The notes beneath the pieces are model-generated. The model did no database searches, had not been told where the DNA came from, and saw nothing but the letters and a program-made list of their open reading frames with translations. From Dactylis glomerata (lineage: Eukaryota > Streptophyta > Magnoliopsida > Poales > Poaceae), in NCBI GenBank assembly GCA_007115705.1, contig QXEO01000234.1, positions 2,151,375 to 2,215,374 of the forward strand: DNA of 64,000 bases, read 5' to 3'. How positions within the stretch are numbered: position 1 is the stretch's first letter; the number at the start of each line of letters is the position of its first letter. This document shows positions 23,662 through 36,704 of this stretch, piece after piece. A program made the position numbers and the translations under genes.

Positions 23662-24883
23662 TGCTGACGCCGGCTGCACTATTACTCCGGCCACCACCGG
23701 CCGAGACTGCTCCTTGCCCGGCCGGCACATTCTGGCCAGCACCCTTGTGGCCGACATATTTGTCTGCTTGGCCGGCGTTCTTCTGAACTACTGCCTGCTT
23801 TCCGGCGATTGCCGGATCATACACTTGGATCTGCTTGTCCCGGCGGCCAGAGGTCACACTTCCGGCACGCCGGGCACTTGGATGCGGGGACGAAGCTTGG
23901 CCCCTCGATCTTGCACCGGCCCCTCCTACCGACGCAATGTACTGGGATGCCCTGGCACCTGGGTTTGCCTTCTTAAAGGCCTCCTGCTGCTTGGTAGCTT
24001 CAGACAAAAGATGGTTAAGCCGGGCTTGCTGCTCACGCAGTGCTTCGCCGGATAAACTAGATAAGTCCTTAGCTACCTCTGCTGCTGCTCTAAGGTTCTT
24101 TACTGGCGAGCTATAAATTACCTTAGGCACAGTACTAGTTGCAGTATGACTCTTAGCCCTAGCATCTTTACCTAGCTCAGTGTTAAGATCTCTACCTCTA
24201 GTTCTAACCTCTTCTATCCGGCTAGGCCGGGTTACCACAGGAGTAAAACCATGAGCTGCTTCATACTCACGGAGTTGCCGGTTAAACCGTTCGCGCTCCT
24301 GGTTCATGGCCAGGGCCTCGTCGACGAGGGCCTGGCGAGATCCCTCCAGGACCTCCCTTGTTTGCTCCGGATCATCGCCGGATCGCACCGGCTCGAGAAG
24401 TCGCTCGATGACGGGAAGAAGCACCTCGCCCCTAGCCGGCACGTCGGAAGTGCCGGCCAGGTTCTCCGCATGCTCCAACGGGGGACGCGCCGACCTCTTG
24501 ACCTTCGGCGGCGCCGGGGGAGAAGTTCCGGCCGCTGCTGCTGCTTTGCCGGCATTTTCCGCCGGCGGTGCTGATGTGCCGGCCATCATCACCTCCGCCG
24601 ACTCTACTGAGCGAGCGCTACGCCCAGCGTGAGCCAACCGATGTGACGGAGGATCCGACGCCACCAGCACCTTTTCCCTGCAAACTCTCTCAGTCCCCAC
24701 GTACACCTCGTGGGAACCGAAAGACATAATCCGGCCATCCCTGGGGAACGGCCGGCCGCCGAGACATCCGGCGTTGTCACTGACGAAGCTGAGCGAGCCT
24801 AGCCTCTGGACGAGGCCAGAGACCACGCGCACTCCCGAAGCTGCTATCACAGACCCCGTCCGAATAAACACTCCGCCCAGCAT
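23662..24883 (-). pseudogene. N-terminal gag of a second Y element, truncated
   Basis: Similar to 9559-11112, with many residue changes in the Ala/Pro-rich part but nearly unchanged blocks such as LLPVIERLLEPVRSGDD. The probable ATG is at 24883, 10 bases after the primer site. It is cut at its C-terminal side by fusion to the antisense gene at 23661/23662, so the gag core, protease and pol are deleted. Confidence 0.75.
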
Positions 24884-24892
24884 ATCGATCTG

Positions 24893-24909
24893 CCCCACGG
24901 TGGGCGCCA
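24893..24909 (-). other. Primer-binding site of second Y element
   Basis: Same sequence as at 11122-11138, 2 bases from the LTR at 24912. Confidence 0.8.
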
Positions 24910-24911
24910 AA

Positions 24912-25839
24912 TGTCGTCGTGGTGAAACAACATATGCCATAGGATGGCTTAAATGGGGGCCGAACTAGATGCTGGAGGATTCGGGAGAGGGGAACGGGCT
25001 AAAGAGCACGACAGAAAGGAACACAGATCTACCCAGGTTCGGGGCTCTCGTAAGGAGATAACACCCCTACTCCTGCTCTACTGGTTGTATATTTGGGTCG
25101 ATGTAGTACACCACAATGGTGCTTCCAAGCTCTCTGCTAGAGAAGGAAGATGAACTGCTAAGTGTAGGAACACAGAGTGACCAACCCTTTACTAGGGCTC
25201 CCTATGCCACCTTATATAGTGGTAGCCAGGGTTACAACGGTCATAAGAGACCACAAGACACGGGCTACACTCCAAATAGGACTTGCTGACGAAGGCACCG
25301 ACCCTTGACTTCCTCCCTGATTGCTCTCGATGGGACTTCATATCCCTGTACCTTGTACCTCTTGAACTGTGACCTTACCTCTGTGAGGTAAGCTCTGTAC
25401 TGGTGCGCAGTGAGGGTTGGCAGACCACCACTGTGCACCCTGCCATCCCACTCTGCTACCATGCTCGGATGTTTTCTTCCTTGATTGTAGGGATGTAACA
25501 CCTTGGTTGACTTAAGTATCCCGGATATGACCGTTGGCCATACCCAGGACATATATGCCGGACCAACGACCTACGAAGGTCGGGTAATCCGGCCTCCCCT
25601 GCTCCTGCACAACACACCAAATGGTTAGGCCGGCATATCTAAGTATATGCCGGCACACTTTTATAAGTATTCCGGCTATACCGGCATATCCAAGTATCAG
25701 CCGGGATACACACATATGCCGGCCTGGCCGATGCTCTTATATTCCGGCCAGGCCCTTCCTTGATAACCCGGCATAAAGTCAACCATAGACCTTGTGTCTT
25801 TCTAGTCTCTTGACCCTACCGGGGGTCATCCCCCCGACA
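24912..25839 (-). mobile_element. 5' LTR of second Y element (928 bp)
   Basis: TGTCGTCGTGG...CCCCCGACA, the same family as 11141-12078 with many substitutions and small indels. The right flank AAAAC starts a remnant of the W LTR. The same place in the intact W LTR reads TTACCAAAAACACAC, which fits insertion of Y into W with a 5-base AAAAC duplication. Confidence 0.85.
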
Positions 25840-25870
25840 AAAACACACTTAGGGGCAATTGACCCTTACA
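25840..25870 (-). mobile_element. Remnant of the 3' LTR of element W
   Basis: The 31 bases match the outer end of the W 5' LTR at 34126-34156 (ACACACTTAGGGGCAATTG). The rest of this LTR was displaced by the Y insertion and should lie left of the window. Directly inside it, the minus strand reads AATGTGGGAGAT, a fair polypurine tract. Confidence 0.8.
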
Positions 25871-28800
25871 ATCTCCCACATTTTGGTAATTGATGACAAT
25901 CTCAACAAGAGGGTTTATATAATGAATGATAGAAACTAATATGCAACTTATCCAGGAATAAATTGCATACAAGAGGTTGTATTTGATATGGTCAAGTAAC
26001 ACAAAGCTACTACCGCATATCAAAATCAATTGTACTCACATAAACTACAACAAATATGGTTGATGTGAGTGCAACCAAAATATATAGAGCAAACTCCCCC
26101 ACAATATATGCACGTGTGATGAACATGAATTTCATTGCATACATTGTCAAGATAAACCTTTGATGGAGTTTACACTATATATTCAACCATGCAAAACATC
26201 TAACAAAGAAGAGATGCATGAAAGGTAAAACACTTAAGCACAAACCAAACTTAAGTATAAAAACCATTTCCCTTAAACCCTCTAAACTTCTCCCCCATTG
26301 GCAACGATTGCCAAAATGGATGAAGGAATTTAGAAGGCCAATATAGTATGAGTTCCTCCCCAAGATGTGCATTTCTCATAAAAATGAGTGAAATCATATG
26401 CACTTATCAAATTAACAATATTTGGAGGAAGTCAAACCATATTGAGGATCAAAGATTGCAAAAAGATGACATAGTGAAGGAAGCTTCAACGAATGAAGCA
26501 AGCAAGCAATCAAGAGACCCAAAGAACCAATTGGACACAAGAAGATGTGATGGTAAGAGCTACAAGATGCTTTAAATGAAATAAGGAAGCTCCCCAAGGT
26601 TCATGCATAAATTTGAATTTTTTATTGCATTTGAATACAATATGCACAAACATGGAATCCTCACTCCCTATATATCATTTAAAACAAAACATGAGCACGA
26701 AAGAATACAAAAGGATCAATACGCTGATCAAAGTGAACTTTAGTCCAAAAAGATTCATGAGATATGAGTGCGAGAAGAAGCAATAAAGAATAAACAAGCA
26801 CTCATAAATTAAGTTCTTACCAACACCATCAAGAACAAAATGGATAAGAAAGATGGTCGGCAAAGAACGTGGATATCAAGGGAAGAAATTAACACTCTTA
26901 TGCATATATCTTTCTAAGTGGACAAAAAATCATGATGAACAATCCACAAAGGAACATATATACATAAGAGGTTAGTTGAAATTAAGGAAGACATGATATC
27001 CAAGAGAGAGTCATAGAATATACCAAATAGCTTTGCTAGAAAGCATATATAGCTCAAGGCTCCATTTTCCATTATGGTATATTAATAAACTCTCCACGTA
27101 AAATCATCAAAGCCATCACAACTAGCAATAAGGGATCAAAAGATAGTCGGGATGCTTTGAAAGGCAACAAGCATAATAAAGAAGGGTACAACTTGCAACA
27201 TTATCTATATTGCACATGAGAGAGCGTTGAGGAATTAATATGCAATAAATTGCTAAAATGGCATATTTGGGATTGGTGAATCATAAACATGATTTTATAT
27301 ACTTCCCATCATATGCAATCATCTCAACTTGCTCACATATGAAATAAAGATATTTTTTTTATAAGACCTTTGCAAGAACCACAACATTTGCAAATAAATA
27401 TTATCATGCCAAGAACCAACCTACAAGAGTTGGGATGCTAGAAAAGTATGCATGAATGTTATACTTGTTACCGAGATAGCAATGGTGTGATGTAGTAGAT
27501 AAGAGTTCACCGATCGATCATCCTAGCTTGGCTCCAATAATCATATGGTGACAACACCTTCCTTATAAATGAGACAAGCATCCATTGCATCTCCAATATA
27601 CCTAAGACAACATTTAAGTACATCTTGGTCCCCAAACTTATTGGGTCCAAAGTGGTTAGACTAACCACAATACATATGATAGACTCCATAAAAATATGTG
27701 CATAGTTAAAGATGAAATATGAATTTCATGCACATCTTAGCCATTTAGGATTTGATGGAGTATAACATATATATTGGATCAAAGAAAGCAACTAAGATAC
27801 AAAAAAAAACATAAAGAGAATATGCATGCACCTATCTTTCAAGATCCAAAGAAGATACGATTTAGACAAAAACACCAAGAATACAAGGAGGTATAAAAGG
27901 TGTGGCAAAACACATTGTTTGTCCAAATGACATCAAGGGAACAAATCAACAAATGATTTATTCATAAAATTCAACAAATGAACCTAACAACTTATTGAGC
28001 CTGAAAGAATAAATAAATAAAAGCATGCTCAACAATTTATCTCATTCGAGCAAATAAATCATAGAAGAAGGAATGAGATAACTAACTCCCAAAAGAGCAA
28101 GGTTCCAACAAATAAACCAAACCCTCTACACTTTTCACAATGGCACAAGTACCGAAAAGAAAAGGTTTGTCTTACAACAACACACACTTGATGGGGATCA
28201 AGAGATGAGACAAAGTCAAGCAAAAAGATCCTCAAGAAGGCAATAAGACAATGGGAGTCAAAATAATTTCTTGGCAAGAAATATGGGCAATAAGATGCAA
28301 ATTCCAAGGTGAAGATGATCTAGAGGAATTACCACACATATATACGAATACCAATTGTCAAAGACAAGAAGTTCATATTGGAATTATTTCCCGGTGGTGT
28401 ATTGCAAAGATATTCAAGATCAACTTCACAATAAAAGACATATGGTTAAATATTCAAATTAAGCACCATGCACGAAAAAGGATTCTTGGTAGCTCCAAAA
28501 ATAGTCAAACAATCATGCAAAGCAATGATTAGAGTAACTAGAAGCAAACGGCTTCCTACTTATGATATATATATAAATATATTTGAGTGAAACCGCACCA
28601 AGAATTCTTACTCAAACCAAGACCAAAGAAATGAGCAATAAAATCATTTAAGAAATAATCGGAGCTTGTTTGAGCAAACATGCCACCTAGGAACAAGATA
28701 ATTAACAATATCAACTCTAAGTGGCAATCCATCAAATGTTCACATTTCCTAGGCTTGTGATATGCATAAGACATATTACTCCCCCATAATGTGTTATTAA

Positions 28801-29351
28801 ATTCTTTTCAACAAAAGGCAAACAAAATCCAACTAGAGATAATTAATGGAGATATAGAATTTGAATTTCTCATGAGCATGGCATACTACATAGTGACTAG
28901 ATAATCTTGCAATATCAATACTAAGTGGTATTACTCATGTGCACACATTTATAGGATTGTGAGGTGCGAATAGCAAATCACTCCCCCAAAATGGGATGTT
29001 CCATTAATCACTCAATAAGAGCCAAATAAGATACCAACAAGATGCATTAGAGGCTCAAAGCAAACACACAAGTATATGATGTGCCAAACAACCAACACCT
29101 ACTTGAATACACAAGATAAGTAGGTATAAGGAACAACATATACAAACACATACTTGGTACAAAACCAAAAACATGCAAAGGGGCAAGTAACTTACAATGT
29201 AAAGAGGTTAAGTATAAGTTACCACAAAGAGGCACATTGGATATAAAATGATAGTGTTAATAACTTGGCTTGATGAAATAAAATTAATGAAGATCCCTTA
29301 ATTCTTCATGAGGTAGCCAAGTCTCCAATGTCCTCCAAAAACACCTATTGA
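25871..29351 (-). mobile_element. Non-coding internal part of element W
   Basis: An A/T-rich 3.5-kb stretch without any ORF I trust. Related short phrases recur, such as CTCCCCCA followed by AT-rich sequence and CACATTT..TAGG..TGTGA near 28737 and 28944. In a Copia element protease, integrase, RT and RNase H would lie here, and none can be read. So W is a large retrotransposon derivative with gag only. Confidence 0.6.
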
Positions 29352-31658
29352 TCAAGTTTTAGCTTGTTGGTTCCCAACCAAGTTGGGTCCTAAGAGGTTA
29401 GTAACAATAGGCTTGGCAACCCAAATGGTTCTTTTCTTGACACCACTTTGAGTTCCAACAAACTTGGCAAACACATTGCCATCCTTATCTTGCTTAAGAT
29501 AATAATCATCATCAACAATGATAGGATTAGATAAGGTACCGTTTAAGCATGAAGAAGCAAAGTGCCCCTTCTCACGGCAAATATAGCAACAAATGCTTCC
29601 CTTTCTCTTCTTCGTTGATTCCTTGATTTGGGAAGCTTCATCTTGTTTCTTCTTGGGAAGTGGCCTATCTTCAACTAGAGGTCGTGCTTGAGCTTGACCT
29701 TGTGGCCTCTTCCCTTGTTGCTTCTCACTCAAGTGCTTCTTCTTCAATGGGCAAGATCTCACATGATGCCCTTCAATCTTGCACTTGAAGCAAACAATCT
29801 TAGCCAAATTCTTGACTTGGTCTTGGCCCTTCTTCTTCTTGTTGCTCTTGGACTTGTTCTTGTTATTGGAGTTGAATCCAAGTCCACTCTTATCATTAGG
29901 GGATTTTTGCACACTCAAAATATTATCGAGTGTGGATTTCCCTTCATGACGCTTATCCAAGTCTTTTTCCAAACTAGTGACTTGGGCCTTGAGCTCTTTG
30001 ATTTCCTCTACAAGGTTAGTAGTAATACAAGTACTAGAGGAGGTAGAAGCTTCATTGTTAGAGCAACAAGGCATAGCAAGTAATTCATCACAAGATGTAG
30101 CAATATTATGCCTAGACAAATTACTTGGACTAGCACAAGATAATATAGCATTTTGGTTCAAAGTAGTGCTAATGTCCAAATGAGGCTCACAAGATGTTTT
30201 CTTAGAGATACTTGCCTCATGAGCTAACTTTAGCCCATTATAAGAGATTAAGAGATCCCCATGAGAGCCCGAGAGCTTTTCATGGCTTTCCTCCAATTTC
30301 TTATAATTGCTTGTTAGCAACTCAAGTTGAGCCCTTAGCTCAACATTCTCCTTTAATATAGATGCTTCACAAGAAATAGAGTTAGTAGCACAAGCATCAT
30401 TAATAGATTTAGCATTTGTAAGCTCATAAGATTTAATAGATTGAGATAGGCAAGAATTAGTATGCTTCTCTTCGGATAGCTCTTGCTTGAGGAGATTGAA
30501 TCTCCGTTTCCCCTCATTAACAAGGGAGTTCAATTCCTTAATGGTCTCCTTGTGGTCAAACAAGGTTTCCATTAAGTGTTCGACTTTAGCACGAGCATCA
30601 TTATTACCACGAAGAGAGGCATACACAATTCCCATCTCATGCAAGAAAGCTTCATTATCATCATCATCATCATCACTCTCATCATAAGGAGATATGTCGG
30701 GATTCAAAGTAGGAGTTACCTTTGAACCGCTTGCCATAAGGCACATGTGAACTTGCGTAGATGATGATGGAACATCAATAGAAGCACATTCTTCATTTTC
30801 GAGTGTAGGACAAGCTCTTGCGAGATGTCCATACTCGTGGCATTCATAGCATTGCCTTCTCTTAATAGAAACCTTCTTGGTTCTTCTATTGATTTCTTCT
30901 TTAATTATGTGACCCAATTTTTCTTTAATTTCCTCTACATGGTTAGTCATACAACAACTAGAGGAAATAGAATCATTTTGAGTATGGTCACAACAAGAAA
31001 CAAGCATATCATCACAAAATTGAATCAAGCAAATTTTAGGAGATATGCAAGGACCTTTAACACAAGAATGAGTAAAGAATTTCTTGCAAGAAGTGTTTAG
31101 GTCCAAACTCTCTACACCATTAGGATTTATAGAAATAGAATCATTGGTGCAAAGAACAAGACTACCAACATCACATATGATTTCTTCACTCACCGTATCA
31201 TTACCTTGTGACAAGTCACATGTTGGTGAAGTGGAAGAACTTGAACAATCATCACGACCGGATGTGGAAGCAACTTGAAGCTCTTCATGATGTGAAGGTG
31301 AAGAGAGCTCCTTGGGTTCACTTTCAACCTCAAGAGAAATGGACCCACCAAATGACTCTTCTAGCTTGGTCCATATCTCATGAGACGTCTTGCACTTTGA
31401 ACCCATCAAGCAAACATAAACTATGGAGCTCACAGACAATAAAATTTCATTAAATACTTGAGCTTCTAGATGTAAATTTTTCTCATCCTCTATAGATAGA
31501 CTTTGAGGATCCATCGGAGGAGAAAAGCCTACATCTAGAAATCGCTCTATATTTGGACACAAAGTCCGAAGATTAGAAAGCATGTGATTTCTCCATAGCA
31601 TATAATTTGTGCCATCAAAAATAATTGTGTCATTGTGCACTAAATAACTAGCCGACAT
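29352..31658 (-). CDS. Gag-like protein of Copia-type element W with three zinc knuckles
   Basis: The ATG at 31658 follows the primer site by 42 bases. The N-terminus (FDGTNYMLWRNHMLSNL, then EIWTKLEESFGG) matches Copia gag of the UBN2/DUF4219 type. Three CCHC knuckles can be read: CYECHEYGHLARAC, CFKCKIEGHHVRSC and CYICREKGHFASSC. Between them lie an acidic stretch and long coiled-coil segments. The ORF is open for 768 codons, longer than usual Copia gag, and no protease follows. It would bind and package RNA of non-autonomous copies. Confidence 0.75.
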   Translation of the reverse strand: MSASYLVHNDTIIFDGTNYMLWRNHMLSNLRTLCPNIERFLDVGFSPPMDPQSLSIEDEKNLHLEAQVFNEILLSVSSIVYVCLMGSKCKTSHEIWTKLEESFGGSISLEVESEPKELSSPSHHEELQVASTSGRDDCSSSSTSPTCDLSQGNDTVSEEIICDVGSLVLCTNDSISINPNGVESLDLNTSCKKFFTHSCVKGPCISPKICLIQFCDDMLVSCCDHTQNDSISSSCCMTNHVEEIKEKLGHIIKEEINRRTKKVSIKRRQCYECHEYGHLARACPTLENEECASIDVPSSSTQVHMCLMASGSKVTPTLNPDISPYDESDDDDDDNEAFLHEMGIVYASLRGNNDARAKVEHLMETLFDHKETIKELNSLVNEGKRRFNLLKQELSEEKHTNSCLSQSIKSYELTNAKSINDACATNSISCEASILKENVELRAQLELLTSNYKKLEESHEKLSGSHGDLLISYNGLKLAHEASISKKTSCEPHLDISTTLNQNAILSCASPSNLSRHNIATSCDELLAMPCCSNNEASTSSSTCITTNLVEEIKELKAQVTSLEKDLDKRHEGKSTLDNILSVQKSPNDKSGLGFNSNNKNKSKSNKKKKGQDQVKNLAKIVCFKCKIEGHHVRSCPLKKKHLSEKQQGKRPQGQAQARPLVEDRPLPKKKQDEASQIKESTKKRKGSICCYICREKGHFASSCLNGTLSNPIIVDDDYYLKQDKDGNVFAKFVGTQSGVKKRTIWVAKPIVTNLLGPNLVGNQQAKT

Positions 31659-31700
31659 CTTTACTCTCAAGGCGGTGAAGCCTAAACAAGGAGAGACCTT

Positions 31701-31712
31701 GCTCTGATACCA
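31701..31712 (-). other. Primer-binding site of element W
   Basis: The minus strand reads TGGTATCAGAGC, the usual initiator-tRNA-Met type primer site of Copia elements, 2 bases from the LTR. Confidence 0.85.
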
Positions 31713-31714
31713 AT

Positions 31715-34156
31715 TGAAAGGACGAGATGTCGCCTAGAGGGGGGGGTGAATAGGCATTTTAAAAACAATTACGGAATTGGCTTGAAGAAATGCGGAATTA
31801 AACTAACGTTTATTTTCTTTAAGCACAAGACCTAAATATGCTAGGCTCAACTAAGTGCAACAACAACAACTAGATATAAGCAAGATAGCATAAGATATAA
31901 TTCACAAGTGATAAACAAGATATAAGTACTTCAAGCACGATGGCTATCACAAGGAAATAAACTCGGGTATAGAGATAACCGAGGCACGCGGAGACGAAGA
32001 TGTATCCCGATGTTCACTTACATAAAGTAAGCTAATCACCGTTGGAGAGATGCGGGTAACCACGAAGGCCCCCGAACGCCACGAAGGCTCACCTTCTTCT
32101 CCGAGTCCCCCACGAAGCTAGGGACCCCTTCTTATGGTTAGCTTTTCCTCCACTCCGGAGATGGCAAGCTCCACAACCACTTCACAACTCCCACGAAGGG
32201 GAATCCCGGACCTCTTCACAATCTTCCACGAAGAGGTCACCGTGGCACAACCACCGAGCCAACTAGGAGGTCACCCTCCAAGAGTAACAAGCTCACGGTC
32301 TCTCACTCGAACAAATCGTAATGGAGAGCTCAACACTATGCAAGGATGCAAAGCAAGAACACAAGAGAAAGTGCTCAAATCCTTCTCTCTCAAATCCCAC
32401 CAAAGCAACAAATGCTATGGAGGAGTTAGAGAGGAAGCACAAGGGTGGAGGTCAACCAATGACTCCAAGATCTAGATCCAATGGGTTCCCCTCACTTAGA
32501 GAAGGAATTGATTGGTGGAGTTGTAGATCTAGATCTCCTCTTCCAAATCCCTCAAAAATATGCAAGAATCATTGGAGGGAAGAGAGAGGAAGCAAGCTCA
32601 AGAGGGGCAACAATGGAGGTGAGAGAAAAGCTCAAGAACACTTTAGAACACTAGTCCAACTGTTGGGGAAGAAGCCCCCTTTTATAGGGCAACAAAACTG
32701 CCCGTTACAGAGATTTTTCGGTCATCCCGGAGCAGCCCGGAGCAGCCCAGAGCAGCCCGGAGCAGAGCCCGGAGCAGCTCCGGCCGATACTCCGGAGCGA
32801 GTACCCGGCCACTGCTCAGCCCGGAGCAGCCCGGAGCAGCTCCGGATTTCACTCCGGATTTGCAAAAACAGCAAAACCACTCATACGAAAAACGCGATAA
32901 CTTTTGCATCCGAACTCCGTTTTTAGCAAACTTGGACTTTTTGAAAAGCTTAGAAAAAGTACTACAACTTTATGCAGAGTAACACCAAGAAATGTCAAGA
33001 TGAAAATACCAAATGTGGAGACGTGTGAAACCTTCCAGAGTGAAGAACCAGTAAAACCTCTCAACTCGAAAACGCAATAGACGATGCATTTGGATTCCGT
33101 TTTCGATGAACTTGGGCTTGTTGGAAAGCTAGCAACAAGCTCAAGAACCTCACATGGAGAAACACCAAGAAGCAACAAACTAGGAAGATGCAAAGTATGC
33201 AAAGGATTGAGCTCCCTATGACGATGTGATCAAGTTACCCAACCGAAAGCCCCTCTTGATAGTGCGGCTATCTATCCTATAACCCGGTCTCCCAACAAAC
33301 ACCTTGAGACCGGTAAAAGGAAAACCTAGCAAGGACATACCTTTGCCTTGAGCATCCCGCTTGATCTTGATGATGATGCTTCATGCTCTCATCAAGCCGG
33401 AATGCTACACTTGATCATTGTTGCTTCGTGAAGACTTTAATTTGCTCCCCCATAAACCATTATGGGATAGCTTTGTTAACACTCATCTTCACAATTCCAT
33501 TATCACCAAATGGACGACAAGCTTCAAACATATGATCTTCTTGAGATGCTTATCTTGAACTTTCACAACTCAACCTTGATAAAGAACATCATTTGATTTC
33601 ATTCTCCCATGGGCCATATTGAATTCTTCTTTTGATGTAAGCCCATGGGAAGATACTTGATTCCACTATTCTCTCTTCATCTTGGTCAACCTTGTATCTA
33701 CTCAAGCTCTATCGAATCTCTCTTAAGATGCATAGGGAATTCTTCATTTGATTGCATGCTCTAAGTCTTGGTCAACCATGGCTCAACTCATGAGACCATC
33801 GTGACCTCGACATAGAGCCATAACTTGAATTCTTCTCATGTAACCAAACTCTCAAGATCTTGAGACTCCTTGGCTTAGCACATAAGCTAGAGCATGGAAT
33901 ACTTGAGTTCTACACAAGAACAACATCTTTATTTCTTCTTCTAGATCATATTGGATTCATCTCTTCTATTCAATGATCTTGATGCCAATACTTAAGATAT
34001 ATCTTTATCTTCATGGCATCCAAGCCTTGAATCCAACACATGGACTTCAAGCAATTCCTATGAACAATTCCTTCATAAAAATCTCAATGAAAACATTAGT
34101 CCATAGGGATTGTCATTAATTACCAAAAACACACTTAGGGGCAATTGACCCTTACA
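31715..34156 (-). mobile_element. 5' LTR of element W (2442 bp)
   Basis: Plus-strand ends are TGAAAGGACG and CCCTTACA, so the LTR has TG...CA ends. The right flank is CACTA transposase sequence (GAGGC at 34157), so W inserted into CACTA-1. The LTR contains a GC-rich array of a CCCGGAGCAG unit at about 32727-32850. No protein is recognised inside it. Confidence 0.8.
32727..32850 (+). repeat. CCCGGAGCAG-type 10-bp repeat inside the W LTR
   Basis: Perfect or near-perfect 10-mers occur in a row, with variants such as CCCAGAGCAG and a CTCCGG-containing spacer. They sit in an otherwise AT-balanced LTR. Confidence 0.75.
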
Positions 34157-36384
34157 GAGGCGTGTCATTATATTGAAAAAGGATGGCGGGAACAACAACT
34201 CGAAGCTGACCAGACATTGGACCACATCAATCTGTAACCCTGATAGACTTTCTCGATCGATTACCTTCTGAGAAATTGCATTGAGGAATGCACATACCTT
34301 CACAATTGCCAGACGAACATTTTCCGGTAGAATTCCCCTCAATGCAACCGGAAGCAATTGCGTCATAAGCACGTGGCAGTCATGAGACTTTAGGTTTTGG
34401 AATTTTTTGTCTTTCATATTTACGATTCCCTTTATATTCGACGAGAAACCAGTCGGGACCTTGATACTGAAAAGGACTTCAAGAAGATTTCCTTCTCTTC
34501 CTTGGTAAGAGCATAGCTGGCATGCCCTTGAAACTGCTCTGGATGCATGCCATCTCTTCCTTTATGACGTTCCTGGTCCTCCCGTGCTTCCGGTCTATCT
34601 TTTGACTTCCCATACAAGCCCAGGAAGCCTAGAATATTCACGCAGAGATTCTTCGTCAGGTGCATCACGTCGATTGCGGAGCGGACCTCATGGACTTCCC
34701 AATAGGTTAGCTCCCAAAATATAGATTTCTTCTTCCACATGGGTACGCGCTTATCAGGGCCGTTAGGAACAGGTTGGCTGCCAGAACCCTTTCCAAAGAT
34801 TACTTTTAAATCTTTGACCATATCAAATACTTCAGCACCAGTACGGATGACAGGCTTCCCCCGGGGTTCTGCCTTGCCATTGAAATGCTTGCCTTTTTTC
34901 TTTAAGGGATGCTTGGGTGGAAGAAAACGACGATTGTACGGGTACACATTCTTCCTACATTTGTCCAGATATATACTTTCTGTCTGATCCAAACAGTGCG
35001 TGCATGCATTGTATCCCTTGTTTGACTCTCCTGAAATGTTACTAAGAGCAGGCCAATCATTGATGGTTACGAAAAGCAACGCTCGAAGGTAAAATTCCTC
35101 TTGTTTGTGCTCGTCCCACACACGTACACCTGGTTCGGCCCACAGCTGTAAAAGTTCATCAACTAATGGCCTTAGGTACACATCAATGTCGTTGCCGGGT
35201 TGCTTTGGACCTTGGATAAGCACTGGCATCATAATAAACTTCCGCTTCATGCACAACCAAGGAGGAAGGTTGTAGATACATAGAGTAACGGGCTAGGTGC
35301 TGTGACTGCAACTCTGCTCCCCAAAAGGATTCATGCCATCTGTACTCAGACCAAACCATAAGTTTCTTGCGTCACCTGCAAATCTCGGGAACTCTCTCTC
35401 GATTTTTCTCCACTGCCGACCATCAGCGGGGTGCCTCAACTTATCGTCTTTCATACGATCTTCCATGTGCCATCGCAACAACTTCGCATGATCTTTATTT
35501 CTGAACAGACGTTTCAATAGTGGTATTATAGGAGCATACCACATCACCTTGGCAGGAACCCTCTTCCTGGGTGGCTCGCCCTCAATATCACCAGGGTCAT
35601 CTTTTCTGATCTTATACCGCAATGCAGTGCATACCGGGCATTTATCCATATTCTCGTACTTCTCACCGCGGTAGAGGATGCAGTCATTAGGGCATGCATG
35701 TATCTTCTGCACGTCTAATCCTAGAGGGCAGACAAGCTTCTTTGCTTCGTACGTGCTGGCGGGCAATTCGTTCTTTCTTGGAAGCATCTTCTTCATCAGT
35801 ACCAGCAACTTTTCAAATGACGAGTCAGTCACACCGGTTTCTACCTTCCACTTCAGCAATTCCAGTGTGCTACCCAGCTTCTTCTGGCCATCTTCACAAG
35901 TTGGGTACAACAATTTGTTGTGGTCCTGTAACATCTGCTCAAACTGCAACCTCTCCTTTTCTGTGTCGCAGCCTCGCCGTGCATCAGAAATGACCCGGCC
36001 AAGATCATCAGCGGGCAAATCTGGTTCCCGTTCTTCACCCTGATCTTCTTCTTCATTGTCTTCCATTGCGGTATCAGCATACTCAGGGAACATAGATCGG
36101 TAGTTGTCATCATCGTTCTCTTCTTCTTCATCGTCGTCTTCCATCATAACCCCTCTTTCTCCGTGCTTGGTCCAAACATTATAGCCCGACATAAAACCGG
36201 ACCGAAGCAGGTGGCTCTGAATGACTCTTGAGGAAGTGTAATCCTTCTCGTTCCGACATTCAACACATGGACAAAACATATAGCCACCACCATGCTTGTT
36301 CGCATCGGCAGCATCTCGAAAAGAATGCACGCCTTCTCTGTAAGCGGCTGTGCGTCGATCACCGTACATCCATGGATGGCTCAT
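34157..36384 (-). pseudogene. TNP2-type transposase of CACTA-1, broken
   Basis: Starts MSHPWMYGDRR with a transposase-associated Cys domain (YMFCPCVECRN). A Cys-containing block follows (IHACPNDCILYRG, CPVC), then the Transposase_21 core (QGPKQPGNDIDVYLRPLVDELL, NACTHC) and the start of the DUF4218-type domain (KSHDCHVLMTQLLPVALRG). It has a TAG at 35293-35295, where relatives have Trp, a frameshift near 34460, and truncation by W. It would have cut CACTA ends, but this copy is dead. Confidence 0.85.
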
Positions 36385-36704
36385 CTGCGTTATACGACAG
36401 TATATCAAATACAATCACGATCCTAAAAATTAGTACCGCACGGTCTAAACGAGTAAATATAGTTGCTAACCTTTTAGAATATGTAGAAATAAAGAGGAAG
36501 AGGTTTAAGCGTGGCTCGGGCATCTCATATCGTAGTTGTGTTCGGTGAACTGAAGCGGCATCGCTCTAACACACATTTCAACAAACACCTCTAGTGCATC
36601 CAAGAAAAATAGAGAGCTAGCACACACCCACACTCTTCCATCCAAGAAAAATGCAAGGAAGAGGGGAGAGGGGGGCTGTGGCCAATATATATAGGCAGAG
36701 GACT

